Shown: positions 1-10,352 of the stretch, one piece after another | Numbering within the stretch: position 1 is the first letter of the stretch | Layout: every line of letters starts with the position of its first letter | From: Variovorax paradoxus B4 | Lineage (GTDB): Bacteria; Pseudomonadota; Gammaproteobacteria; Burkholderiales; Burkholderiaceae_C | DNA length: 64,000 nucleotides | Reading direction: 5' to 3' | Assembly (NCBI RefSeq): GCF_000463015.1 | Contig: NC_022247.1 | Coordinates: 1,426,001 to 1,490,000, forward strand | Notes under the pieces: model-generated | Told to the model about the DNA's origin: nothing | The model's input: only the letters and a program-made list of their open reading frames with translations | Database searches by the model: none | Made by a program: the position numbers and the translations under genes

Positions 1-2
1 TG

Positions 3-260
3 GCGGCCTGCGCCTTCGTGCCGGCCGGCATGAAGGTGCCGGGGCGCACGCTCGTGGCGGGCATTCCGGCCAGGGTGAAGAAGACGCTGAGCGAGGAAGA
101 AATTGCCTGGAAGCTCGAAGGCACGCAGACCTACCAGGCGCTCACCGTGCGCAGCCTGGCCAGCCTGCACGAGGTCGCGCCGCTGCAGCAGATGGAGCCC
201 GGCCGCCCGCGCCTGCCCGCCTCCGAGGTGCGCTCGCTGATCGCGACGCGGCGCGGATAG
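3..260 (+). CDS. paaY: PaaY-like hexapeptide-repeat protein, 3' end only
   Basis: Only the C-terminal 85 or so residues are present; the reading frame enters from the left edge at base 3 and ends at a TAG. The visible part begins with the end of a left-handed beta-helix (AACAFVPAGMKVPGRTLVAG), followed by a helical tail with EEIAWKLEGTQTYQAL and VRSLASL. That tail is characteristic of PaaY, a gamma-carbonic-anhydrase-like thioesterase that removes dead-end CoA adducts in phenylacetate degradation. The TetR gene 60 bp downstream, which looks like PaaR, supports a phenylacetate (paa) cluster extending left of the window. The assignment is by recognition of the tail; the metal-binding histidines lie outside the window. 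Confidence 0.75.
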   Translation, partial: AACAFVPAGMKVPGRTLVAGIPARVKKTLSEEEIAWKLEGTQTYQALTVRSLASLHEVAPLQQMEPGRPRLPASEVRSLIATRRG

Positions 261-320
261 CTTCGTGCAAGATCACGGGTTGCCCGCAACAACTGCCCAT
301 CAAGGAAGAAAGAAGACCCG

Positions 321-977
321 ATGCCGCGTGGAAGATCCGCCACCTACGACGACCAGCGCGAGTTCATCCTGGCGCAGGCCGCCCAGCTGTTCGCGCGCCG
401 CGGCTATCCCGCCACCTCGATGAACCAGGTGGCCGAGGCCTGCAATCTTTCGAAGGCGACGCTCTATCACTATTACAAGGACAAGAGCAGTCTCTTGATC
501 AGCATTGCCGAGACGCATGTCTCGCGCCTGGCCGCGCTGGTGGCCGAGGAAGAGGCGTCGGTGCACACCGACGAAGAGCGGCTGCGCCGTTTCATCTACC
601 GCATCGTCGAGGAATACGCCGGCGCGCAGGACGCCCACCGCGTGCTGACCGACGACGTGCGCTTTCTCGAGGAGGAAGACCGCGAGCGCGTGCTCGACCA
701 GGAGCGGCAGGTGGTGGCCGGCTTTGCGCGTGCGGTGTCGGCCCTGCGGCCGGGCGCGCCGAGCGACGATCTGGCCAAGCCGCTGACCATGCTGTTGTTC
801 GGCATGATCAACTGGATGTTCACCTGGATGAAGCCCGGCGGCCGCCTCGACCATGCGTCCATTGCGCCGATCGTGGCCGACCTGTTCCTGGGAGGCATCG
901 GCGCGGTGAAGTCGCCTCCGCCGGCCGGTGCGGCGCCGTCGGCGCGCCTGTTGGACTCCGTCAAAGAATCCGGTTGA
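321..977 (+). CDS. paaR: TetR-family regulator, probable PaaR
   Basis: A 218-residue TetR regulator. The helix-turn-helix at about residues 25-55 is clear (FARRGYPATSMNQVAEA, then LSKATLYHYYKDK). The ligand-binding half contains a conserved INWMFTWMKPGG segment typical of TetR_C domains of the PaaR/FadR-like group. It follows the paaY end on the same strand, with an AAGGAAGAAAG-type ribosome site at 302-312. In Burkholderiales such a gene represses the phenylacetyl-CoA pathway and responds to phenylacetyl-CoA; that role here is inferred from position. The 3' end overlaps the convergent VWA gene by 17 bp, so the two transcripts are complementary at their ends. Confidence 0.75.
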   Translation: MPRGRSATYDDQREFILAQAAQLFARRGYPATSMNQVAEACNLSKATLYHYYKDKSSLLISIAETHVSRLAALVAEEEASVHTDEERLRRFIYRIVEEYAGAQDAHRVLTDDVRFLEEEDRERVLDQERQVVAGFARAVSALRPGAPSDDLAKPLTMLLFGMINWMFTWMKPGGRLDHASIAPIVADLFLGGIGAVKSPPPAGAAPSARLLDSVKESG

Positions 978-1998
978 ACCAGAGCAGCGACAGCCCCGCC
1001 GACAGCAGCGTCAGAATGGCCGCGCCCAGCGCGAAGAGCGCCGAGATCTCGGTTTCCTTCTTCTCGACCGTGAGCCGCGAGCTCAGCGTTTCGTAGACCT
1101 TCTTCAGGTCGGCGGCGGTGCCGGCGTAGAAGTATTCGGCCTGCGTCTTGTTGGCCACGGCCTTGAGCGTTTCCTCGTCGAGCCGCACGCGCATCGACCA
1201 GCCCTCGAAGCCGATGGTTTCACCATCGACCGTGCCCACGCCCACCGTGTAGATGCGCACGCCGCGGTCCGCCGCGGCCTTGGCGGCATCGAGCGGATCG
1301 ACGCCGGTGGTGCGCTGCCCGTCGGTCAGCATGATGACGGCGGCCGAGGTGTAGGAACCCGGCGCCACCGGAGTGAACTCCTTGGCCTGCTTTTCCGTCT
1401 GGTCGATGGGCGTGCCGCGCTGGCGGCTGGGCGCGCTGAACTGCGAGATGTCGATGCCTGCATCGGGGAACAGGGTGGCGAGCGACACCACGATCGCATT
1501 GCCCGTGGCTGTGGCGCGCTGCAGCTGGAAGCTGTCGATCGCGGTGATCAGGTCGTCGTGGTTGGTGGTGGGCAGTTGCGCCACCTGCGCGCTGCCTGCG
1601 AAGGCCACGATGCCCACCTTGACGTGGCGCGGCAGGTCCTTGATGAAGCTCTTGGCCGCCTCCTGCGCCGCGACCAGCCGGTTGGGCAGCACGTCGGCCG
1701 CGCGCATGCTGCCCGACACGTCCATCGCCAGGATGATGGTCTGCTGGTTCGACGGCAGCAGCACCACCGCCATGGGCCGCGCGGCGGCCACCAGCATCGC
1801 GGCCATGGCCAGCAGGAACAGGAACGGTGGAATGTGTCGGCGCACGCTCTGGCCGGCGCCCATCGCTTCGCGCACGATCGACAGGCTGGCATAGCGCACC
1901 GCGAGCTTCTTCTTGCGGCGGATCAGCCAGACGTAGAGCAACACCAGCAGCGGCAAGGCCGCCAGCAACCAGAGGAATTGAGGCCAGAGAAATGTCAT
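961..1998 (-). CDS. VWA-domain membrane protein (BatA-like)
   Basis: 345 residues. Two N-terminal membrane segments (about 8-26 and 58-73) are followed by a von Willebrand A domain with a complete metal-dependent adhesion motif D93-V-S95-G-S97, and a last membrane segment lies near residues 320-342. This is the BatA architecture: a membrane-anchored VWA protein working with a MoxR ATPase and a DUF58 protein. It is the last gene of the operon and overlaps the DUF58 gene by 4 bp (ATGA type), which implies translational coupling. In other bacteria such modules are linked to envelope stress or aerotolerance and to chaperone-like maturation; the client here is unknown. The 3' end overlaps paaR. 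Confidence 0.85.
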   Translation of the reverse strand: MTFLWPQFLWLLAALPLLVLLYVWLIRRKKKLAVRYASLSIVREAMGAGQSVRRHIPPFLFLLAMAAMLVAAARPMAVVLLPSNQQTIILAMDVSGSMRAADVLPNRLVAAQEAAKSFIKDLPRHVKVGIVAFAGSAQVAQLPTTNHDDLITAIDSFQLQRATATGNAIVVSLATLFPDAGIDISQFSAPSRQRGTPIDQTEKQAKEFTPVAPGSYTSAAVIMLTDGQRTTGVDPLDAAKAAADRGVRIYTVGVGTVDGETIGFEGWSMRVRLDEETLKAVANKTQAEYFYAGTAADLKKVYETLSSRLTVEKKETEISALFALGAAILTLLSAGLSLLWFNRIL

Positions 1999-2984
1999 GC
2001 TGCCACCGCCTTCATGCTGCCCGGGCCGATGCGCATGCGGCGCTTGCGCAGGTCGGCGAAACGAACGATGGCTTCCACCAGGTCGTCGCTGGTCGAAAGC
2101 TCCAGCGCGTCGACGCCCGCTTTCGCGAGCGAAGCACGCAGCGTTGCTTCACGCTCGGCCGCCAGGCGCGCAAAGCGCTTGCGAAAGCCGGCGTCGTGCG
2201 TGTCGACCCAGAGCTGCTCGCCGGTTTCTGCGTCGCGCAGCGGCACCAGGCCAAGATCGGGCAGCTCGAGCTCGAGCGGATCGAACAGGCGCACGGCAAT
2301 GACTTCATGCCGCTGTACCAACTGGCCGAGCGGGCGTTCCCAGCCGGGCTCGCTCAGGAAGTCGGACACCACGAACACGGTGGAGCGGCGCGGCATCAGC
2401 GTGGCGGCGGATTTCAACAGATCGGCCAGGCGGGTCATGCCTTTTTGCGTGGGCGCGGCATCGACCTTGTCGGCCCGCCGCTCCATCGCATGCAGCAGAT
2501 GCAGCACGTGCCGGCGGCCGCTGCGCGGCGGAATCACCGCTTCGAGGTCGGTGCCGTAGACCAGTGCCCCCACCCGGTTGCCGTGGCGCGTGAGCAGGCG
2601 CGCGAGCACGCCGACGAAGCCGGCCGAGATTTCGCGCTTGGCTTTGAGGCCGGAGCCGAAATCGACCGAGCGGCTCAGGTCGAGCACGAACCAGGCCGAC
2701 ATCTCGCGGTCTTCGGTGAAGACGCGCACGTGCGGTGTCTGCAGGCGGGCGGTGACGTTCCAGTCGATGTGGCGCACGTCGTCGTTGTGCTGGTATTCGC
2801 GCAGGTCGGCCAGGTCGAGGCCGGTGCCGCGCATCAGCGTGCGGTAGTCGCCCTGCAGCAGGCCATCGAGACGGCGGATGACGGTCCATTCGAGCCGGCG
2901 CAGCGCGCGTTCCGCTCCACCGGCTTCGGCGATGAGCCGTTCGTCGTTCGCGGCCGCGGGGGCCTTACGCCACCAGCTTTTCAT
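1995..2984 (-). CDS. DUF58 domain protein
   Basis: 329 residues. The central DUF58 block is recognisable from DIDWNVTARLQTPHVRVF followed by WFVLDLSRSVDFG, the usual signature in which a degenerate VWA-like fold begins with D-L-S-R-S. The protein has no clear membrane segment and lacks the transglutaminase or TPR parts found in some relatives. It lies between MoxR (20-bp overlap) and BatA-like (4-bp overlap), so the three proteins are almost certainly made together. MoxR-DUF58-VWA modules are widespread; the DUF58 member is thought to bridge the ATPase and the VWA partner, but no enzymatic activity is known for it. Confidence 0.85.
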   Translation of the reverse strand: MKSWWRKAPAAANDERLIAEAGGAERALRRLEWTVIRRLDGLLQGDYRTLMRGTGLDLADLREYQHNDDVRHIDWNVTARLQTPHVRVFTEDREMSAWFVLDLSRSVDFGSGLKAKREISAGFVGVLARLLTRHGNRVGALVYGTDLEAVIPPRSGRRHVLHLLHAMERRADKVDAAPTQKGMTRLADLLKSAATLMPRRSTVFVVSDFLSEPGWERPLGQLVQRHEVIAVRLFDPLELELPDLGLVPLRDAETGEQLWVDTHDAGFRKRFARLAAEREATLRASLAKAGVDALELSTSDDLVEAIVRFADLRKRRMRIGPGSMKAVAA

Positions 2985-3978
2985 GTTCGAGCGGTTTGGG
3001 AGGAGCGGGAACGGCCTTCATGATCTTCTCGATCAGGCTGTCGGGTGTGAGGCCTTCGGACAAGCCTTCGTAGGAAAGCGTCACGCGATGGCGCAGTACG
3101 TCGGGCACCAGCGCCGTCATGTCTTCGGGCAGGGCATAGCTGCGACCGCGCAGCAGCGCGAGCGCGCGCGCGCCTTCGGTGAGGCTGATGCTCGCGCGCG
3201 GACTCGCGCCGAAAGTGATGAAGCGGCGCATGTCCTTCAGGCCGTGCTTGTCGGGCGTGCGCGTGGCCGACACCAGCTTGACCGCGTACTGGATGAGCGA
3301 AGGGTCGACGTACACGCGCCGCGCCTCGGCCTGCAGGGTTGCGAGCTGCTCGGTGGTTGCCACCGGATTGACCTCGACCAGCGAGCCGATCACGCGCTGG
3401 ACGATGACGAACTCTTCCTCGTCGCTCGGGTAGTCGACCAGCACCTTCATCATGAAACGGTCGACCTGCGCCTCCGGCAGCGGATAGGTGCCCTCGGTCT
3501 CGATCGGGTTCTGCGTGGCCATGACCAGGAAGGGGCGCGGCACCCTGTGCGTTTCGCCGGCAATGGTGACCTGGCGCTCCTGCATCACCTCGAGCAGCGC
3601 GCTCTGCACCTTGGCGGGCGCGCGGTTGATTTCGTCGGCCAGCAGCAGGTTGGCGAACACCGGGCCGAGCGAGGTGCTGAACTCGCCGGTCTTCTGGTTG
3701 TAGATGCGCGTGCCCACCAGGTCGGCCGGCACCAGGTCGGGCGTGAACTGGATGCGCTTGAACTGGCCGCGCACGGTGTCGGCCAGCGTCTTGATGGTGA
3801 GCGTCTTCGCGAGGCCCGGCACGCCTTCGACCAGCAGGTGCCCGCCCGCGAGCATGGCCACCATCACGCGCTCCAGGAAGCGGTCCTGGCCCACCACCAC
3901 GCGCTTGACCTCGTAGAGGATCTGCTCCATCAGTTCGGCCGTGGCGGAAGACGTGGAAAAGGGGGTCTCAGTGCTCAT
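2965..3978 (-). CDS. MoxR-family AAA+ ATPase
   Basis: 337 residues, the normal length for MoxR. Walker A is EGVPGLAKTL (51-60), Walker B is LLLADEINRAP (about 111-121), and sensor 1 lies in the MATQNPIETEGTYPLPEAQ stretch that marks the MoxR/RavA branch. The C-terminal lid ends in SLIEKIMKAVPAPP. MoxR ATPases act as chaperones that remodel or activate partner complexes, normally through a VWA-domain protein encoded beside them, as here. The gene starts 45 bp downstream of the S1C protease gene on the same strand, so the protease may belong to the operon. ATG start at 3978. Confidence 0.92.
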   Translation of the reverse strand: MSTETPFSTSSATAELMEQILYEVKRVVVGQDRFLERVMVAMLAGGHLLVEGVPGLAKTLTIKTLADTVRGQFKRIQFTPDLVPADLVGTRIYNQKTGEFSTSLGPVFANLLLADEINRAPAKVQSALLEVMQERQVTIAGETHRVPRPFLVMATQNPIETEGTYPLPEAQVDRFMMKVLVDYPSDEEEFVIVQRVIGSLVEVNPVATTEQLATLQAEARRVYVDPSLIQYAVKLVSATRTPDKHGLKDMRRFITFGASPRASISLTEGARALALLRGRSYALPEDMTALVPDVLRHRVTLSYEGLSEGLTPDSLIEKIMKAVPAPPKPLEHEKLVA

Positions 3979-4023
3979 GCGAGGGCCTCTCTGTAAACAA
4001 TCGAAAGCGTGGGGCGTTCCTGG

Positions 4024-5031
4024 CTAGAACGGCGGCGAGCCCGCGGCCGAGGCCGCGTTCTCAATGGGCACCGCAAACCCGATGCCGATGAAGGTGCGCT
4101 GCTGCGTGGGATTGAGGATGGCGGTGACGATGCCGAGCACCTCGCCGTCCATGTTGATCAGCGGGCCACCCGAGTTGCCGGGGTTGGCTGCCGCGTCGAA
4201 CTGGATCAGGTTGCCCAGTTCCTGCTTGCCCTCGGGCGAGCGGAACGAGCGCTTCAGGCCCGACACCACGCCGGCCGACACCGAGGGGCCGATGCCGAAC
4301 GGAAAACCGACCGCGGCCACCTGGTCGCCGGGCCGCAGGTCTCCGGTCGAGCGCATGGCAGCGGGAATCAGGTCGTCGGGGATCTTCTGGGCCTGCAGCA
4401 CCGCGAGGTCGTTCTCGGGCTGCACGCCGGTGATGGTGGCCACGGCCTCGAGCCCGTCGGAGAAGGTGACCTTGATGGTCTCGGCGCCGGCAACCACATG
4501 CAGGTTGGTGAGGATCACGCCCTTGTCGACGATGACCACCCCGGTGCCCACGCCGCGTTCGACCTCGCCCGGCGGCGCGTCGGCTTCGGGCGGCTTGCCC
4601 TTGGCCATGTTGCGGCCGCGCTTCTGGGTCTTGGCCTCGGGCGTGGCCTTCTCGGGGCCGTAGCCGACCACCCGGACCACCGAGGGCCGCACGATCTCGG
4701 CGGCCTTTGCGGCGGGCGAGGGGAGCGTGTTGGTCTGCAGCGTGCGCAGCACGGCTGAATCGATGTCCTTCTGCGTCAACGCCTTGCCCTGCCGGGGCCA
4801 CCACGTGGCGCCGCCTGCAACCAGCGCGGCGCACAGCACCAGGAGGAACGCAAAGCTGCGCCGGCCTGGCTGCCAGCCGGCCTTGGCATGGGGATTCGGG
4901 GGGGGCGATGAATCGGGCGGCGCACCGTTGCCTCCACCCTCGGGCGATGACACGGCAGCCTGATGGGCCGCGGAATCGGCCGCTTGGGGCAGCGTGCGGG
5001 GCGAACGGCTGTAAAAAGCGGGCCTGCGCAT
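4024..5031 (-). CDS. S1C-family (DegP/HtrA-like) serine protease, membrane-anchored, no PDZ
   Basis: 335 residues. A proline-rich cytoplasmic N-terminus is followed by one membrane segment (about 60-77) and a trypsin-like domain. The catalytic triad can be placed: His178 in LTNLHVVAG, Asp208 in PENDLAVL and Ser287 in NPGNSGGPL. Unlike DegS and DegP the protein ends right after the protease domain and has no PDZ domain, so its activity is unlikely to be gated by peptide binding in the usual way. An insert with KTQKRGRNMAKGKPPE precedes the His strand. The ribosome site GGAGGTG lies just before the ATG. It diverges from tatD over 91 bp and precedes moxR by 45 bp. Confidence 0.85.
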   Translation of the reverse strand: MRRPAFYSRSPRTLPQAADSAAHQAAVSSPEGGGNGAPPDSSPPPNPHAKAGWQPGRRSFAFLLVLCAALVAGGATWWPRQGKALTQKDIDSAVLRTLQTNTLPSPAAKAAEIVRPSVVRVVGYGPEKATPEAKTQKRGRNMAKGKPPEADAPPGEVERGVGTGVVIVDKGVILTNLHVVAGAETIKVTFSDGLEAVATITGVQPENDLAVLQAQKIPDDLIPAAMRSTGDLRPGDQVAAVGFPFGIGPSVSAGVVSGLKRSFRSPEGKQELGNLIQFDAAANPGNSGGPLINMDGEVLGIVTAILNPTQQRTFIGIGFAVPIENAASAAGSPPF

Positions 5032-5122
5032 CGGGGCACCTCCGGCAAGGGATGACGGGTGAGTAGGGAGTCACAGTAGCACGCTTTCTTCTGCCTTGCA
5101 TCCCTTCGGGCATCATCTCGCC

Positions 5123-5983
5123 ATGGCTGTATTTGTCGATACCCACTGCCACCTCGATGCGCCCGAATTCGGTGCGGAAATGCCGCTCATCCGTGCACGG
5201 GCCGCCGAACGGGGCGTCGCGCTGTGCGTCATTCCTGCCGTGGCGGTCTTCAATTTTGCGACCGTGCGCGAGCTGGCGCAGGTGCAGGGCGACGCCTATG
5301 CGCTCGGAATCCACCCGCTGTGCACCGGCAATGCGCAGGATGCCGACCTGGAGGCGCTCGATGCCGAGCTTGCCGCACGCCGCAGCGACCCACGGCTGGT
5401 CGCGGTCGGCGAAATCGGTCTCGACTACTTCGTGGAAGGGTTGGACAGCGACAAGCAGCAGCACTTTTTTCACACTCAGTTGCAACTCGCGCGCAAATAC
5501 GATCTGCCGGTGCTCATCCACGTGCGCCGCTCGGTCGACAAGGTGCTCAAGCACCTGCGGCAGACCGCGGCCGGCCGGCCGTGGCAGGGCATCGCCCATG
5601 CGTTCAACGGCAGCGAGCAGCAGGCCACGGCCTGCATCGACATCGGGCTGAAGCTGGGCTTCGGCGGCACCGTCACCTTCGATCGCGCATTGCAGCTGCG
5701 GCGGCTGGCGGCCACGCTTCCGCTCGATTCGATGGTGATGGAAACCGATGCGCCCGACATCCAGCCGCATTGGCTCTACCGCACCCAGGCGCAGCGCGCG
5801 GCCGGCGAACCGCAGGGCCGCAACGAACCGGGCGAACTGCCGCGCATCGCCGAAGTGGTGGCCCGGCTGCGCGGAATGGAAGTCGATGAACTGGCCCGGG
5901 CCACCACCCGCAACGCGCTGAAAGCCCTGCCGGGGCTCGAAAGTCTTCTTTCGTTGTCGGAAGGCCGGCCGCACCCCGCGTAG
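5123..5983 (+). CDS. TatD-family metal-dependent hydrolase (DNase)
   Basis: 286 residues from the ATG at 5123; an in-frame ATG 27 bp upstream would add residues before the usual MAVFVDTHCHLD start. Metal ligands of the TatD TIM barrel are all present: H-C-H in DTHCHLD, Glu in VGEIGLDYF, His in VLIHVRRS, His in IAHAFNGS and Asp in VMETDAPD. TatD proteins are 3'-5' exonucleases or phosphoesterases of the amidohydrolase superfamily, with roles in DNA repair. The gene is divergent from the S1C protease and probably monocistronic. It could be a YjjV or YcfH paralog rather than TatD itself, so no symbol is given. Confidence 0.9.
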   Translation: MAVFVDTHCHLDAPEFGAEMPLIRARAAERGVALCVIPAVAVFNFATVRELAQVQGDAYALGIHPLCTGNAQDADLEALDAELAARRSDPRLVAVGEIGLDYFVEGLDSDKQQHFFHTQLQLARKYDLPVLIHVRRSVDKVLKHLRQTAAGRPWQGIAHAFNGSEQQATACIDIGLKLGFGGTVTFDRALQLRRLAATLPLDSMVMETDAPDIQPHWLYRTQAQRAAGEPQGRNEPGELPRIAEVVARLRGMEVDELARATTRNALKALPGLESLLSLSEGRPHPA

Positions 5984-6112
5984 GCCGATATCCCGAGTTG
6001 CGACGGCGCAAGGAAGCGTGCGCATTTGCTGTCATCCTTGGTGTTCGAAGTGCCGTTTCTTGTCCAGTGGCAAGTTCGTCACTCCAACTGTCATCCCCAA
6101 AGGAGCTTTTGC

Positions 6113-6520
<408 letters not shown>

Positions 6521-6543
6521 CCTGGCTTCGGCCTTGACGAGAG

Positions 6544-6566
6544 AACCCGCTTCGGCGGGTTTTTTT
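6544..6566 (+). terminator. intrinsic terminator
   Basis: Perfect stem AACCCGC / GCGGGTT with a TTCG tetraloop, followed directly by a T run. It ends the transcript of the Lys/Thr-rich protein gene 24 bp upstream. Confidence 0.9.
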
Positions 6567-6597
6567 CATGGGCGTCGACAGTGCCAAGATACCGCCC

Positions 6598-7125
6598 ATG
6601 AATTCACCTGTCGCGCCCGGCACCGCCAGCGCAGTGCTTACGGGACTCGCACCGATCGTCTCGCCCGTCACCGTCGTGCTGATCCTGGGCAGCTTCCCGG
6701 GCGTGCGGTCGCTCGAACTGCAGCAGTACTATGCGCATCCGCAAAATCAGTTCTGGAAAATCTTGCAAGCCGCTTGGCCCCACCATCCGCTCCCCATGGG
6801 CGCAGACAGCTATCCCGAGAAGAAAGAGTGGCTGCTCGACCGCGGCCTGGGCGTGTGGGACGTGTACGCCGCCTGCGAGCGCGAGGGCAGCCTCGACTCC
6901 GCCATTCGCGCGCCCGTGGCCAACGACATCGCGGGCCTGCACTTGCCCCGGCTGGCCGCCATTGCGCACAACGGCGGCGAGAGCTTCAAGCATGCGCGCC
7001 ACACGCGCACCCTGGGGGTGCCGGTCCATCAGCTGCCTTCCACCAGCCCCGCCAACGCGTCGTGGAGCTTCGAGCGCAAGCTCGCAGCCTGGCGCGAGGT
7101 CTTTGACGCCCACCACCTTCTTTGA
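6598..7125 (+). CDS. DNA-deoxyinosine / uracil-type glycosylase family protein
   Basis: 175 residues. The opening VVLILGSFPGVRSLELQQYY and then AHPQNQFWKIL are the conserved N-terminal motif of the UDG-superfamily branch annotated as DNA-deoxyinosine glycosylase (motif 1 GSFPG; QNQFW aromatic pocket). The later GLGVWDVYAACEREGSLDS and IAHNGGESF also fit. Such enzymes excise hypoxanthine or uracil from DNA, starting base excision repair. The ATG at 6598 was chosen because an ATG 30 bp upstream would fall directly behind the terminator. The stop TGA overlaps the next ATG (TGATG at 7123-7127), so the two genes are translationally coupled. Confidence 0.8.
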   Translation: MNSPVAPGTASAVLTGLAPIVSPVTVVLILGSFPGVRSLELQQYYAHPQNQFWKILQAAWPHHPLPMGADSYPEKKEWLLDRGLGVWDVYAACEREGSLDSAIRAPVANDIAGLHLPRLAAIAHNGGESFKHARHTRTLGVPVHQLPSTSPANASWSFERKLAAWREVFDAHHLL

Positions 7126-7886
7126 TGGCCACGAGCAAAACTCCCGTTCTCCCCGAAGTCAATTTTTCCGACTGGGGCGACATCCGCTACCTGCACCTTG
7201 GCACCGAATGGGTCCAGGGCTCGATGAAGCTCGATGCGCCGTTCGAAATCGAACTTGAATACGTGCAGCGCATGATGGCCTGGCTGCTGTTCGCCGACCC
7301 GAAGAGCCTGGCGAGCCGCCATGCGATGCAGCTCGGCCTCGGCGCGGCCACGCTCACCAAGTTCTGCCGCAAGACCCTGCGCATGCGCACCACCGCGGTG
7401 GAGCTCAATCCGCAGGTGGTGTCGGCCTGCCGCGGCTGGTTCAAGCTGCCGGCCGACGACCCGAAGCTGCGCGTGGTCATTGCCGATGCGGCGCTCGAGA
7501 TCCGCAAGCCCGAGTGGCAGGGCACGGTCGATGCGCTGCAGGTCGACCTGTACGACCATGAGGCCGCCGCGCCGGTGCTCGACAGCGAAGACTTCTACGC
7601 CGATTGCCGCGCGCTGCTCACCGAAGACGGCTGCATGACGGTCAACCTCTTCGGCCGCTCGTCGAGCTACGAACGCAGCCTCGAGAAAATCGCCGCTGCA
7701 TTCGGCGCCGACGCGGTCTGGGCCTTCAAGCCGACGCGCGAAGGCAACACGGTGGTGCTGGCGCAGCGCACGCCGAGCCGGCCCAAGCGCGAAGCCCTTG
7801 CCGAGCGCGCCCAAACGATCCAGACTCGATGGGGCCTGCCCGCGCCGAAATGGCTGCGCGTGTTCAAGCCGCTGAATCCCACCTGA
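7125..7886 (+). CDS. spermidine-synthase-like class I methyltransferase-fold protein
   Basis: 253 residues. A Rossmann core is visible: AMQLGLGAATLTKFCRKTL (motif I), then TTAVELNPQVV (acidic residue ending strand 2), then DALQVDLYDHEAAAPVL (the region corresponding to the spermidine synthase active-site Asp). This is the spermine/spermidine synthase family that lacks the usual N-terminal beta-barrel. Many relatives in Burkholderiales are annotated as SpeE-like without proof of polyamine aminopropyl transfer. The start overlaps the stop of the glycosylase gene. No polyamine genes lie nearby, so true spermidine synthase activity is doubtful. Confidence 0.75.
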   Translation: MATSKTPVLPEVNFSDWGDIRYLHLGTEWVQGSMKLDAPFEIELEYVQRMMAWLLFADPKSLASRHAMQLGLGAATLTKFCRKTLRMRTTAVELNPQVVSACRGWFKLPADDPKLRVVIADAALEIRKPEWQGTVDALQVDLYDHEAAAPVLDSEDFYADCRALLTEDGCMTVNLFGRSSSYERSLEKIAAAFGADAVWAFKPTREGNTVVLAQRTPSRPKREALAERAQTIQTRWGLPAPKWLRVFKPLNPT

Positions 7887-7913
7887 ATTCACCTTCACCC
7901 GACCGTCCGGCCC

Positions 7914-9710
<1,797 letters not shown>

Positions 9711-9847
9711 GGCAAGTCAGGGCGCCGGAAAAAGAGCGCGCCGCCCCTGGGGGTTATCCCTAGGCGCTCGGTTAGTGGAATCCACATCGAGCTGACCACC
9801 AGCTGACTCGACAATCTCGCATCGAAATTTGTTCGAGGAGACTGTTC

Positions 9848-10336
9848 GTGAAAATCAAGAGTCAGAAAGACTTTTTCTCGGGTCTGATGTTTACGGTCGT
9901 GGGCGTGGCGTTCGCATGGGGCGCCACCACCTACAGCGTAGGCAGCGGCGCCCGCATGGGGCCGGGCTACTTCCCGTTGATGCTGGGCATCCTGATGGCC
10001 GTCATCGGCCTGGGGATCATGTTCAGCGGCCTGACCGTCGAAACCACCGACGGCGAAAAGATCGGCAAGTGGGCCTGGAAGCAGGTCGTGTTCATCCTGG
10101 GCGCCAATCTCGCGTTCGGCATCCTGCTGGGCGGCCTGCCGAGCCTCGGCGTGCCGGCCATGGGAATGATCATCGCGATCTACGCGCTCGTGCTCATCGC
10201 GAGCCTCGCGGGCCACGAGTACAGGCTGCGTACCGTGCTGATCCTGGCCACCGTGCTGGCCGTCGGCAGCTATGTCGCCTTCATCTGGGCCCTCAAGCTG
10301 CAGATCCAGGTCTGGCCGACCTTCATCACCGGTTGA
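9848..10336 (+). CDS. tctB: tripartite tricarboxylate transporter small membrane subunit TctB
   Basis: 162 residues with four predicted membrane segments, the DUF1468/TctB pattern; the N-terminal DFFSGLMFTVVGVAFAWGA followed by YSVGSGARMGPGYFP is typical. The start is GTG at 9848, supported by GAGGAG at 9834-9839; no ATG is available near the conserved N-terminus. TctB is the small subunit of the secondary TctABC uptake system, which is driven by an ion gradient and fed by a periplasmic Bug receptor. It is followed 16 bp later by tctA. The upstream 137 bp hold the probable promoter and no other gene. Confidence 0.9.
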   Translation: MKIKSQKDFFSGLMFTVVGVAFAWGATTYSVGSGARMGPGYFPLMLGILMAVIGLGIMFSGLTVETTDGEKIGKWAWKQVVFILGANLAFGILLGGLPSLGVPAMGMIIAIYALVLIASLAGHEYRLRTVLILATVLAVGSYVAFIWALKLQIQVWPTFITG

Positions 10337-10352
10337 GAAGAAAGCTGCTCTC

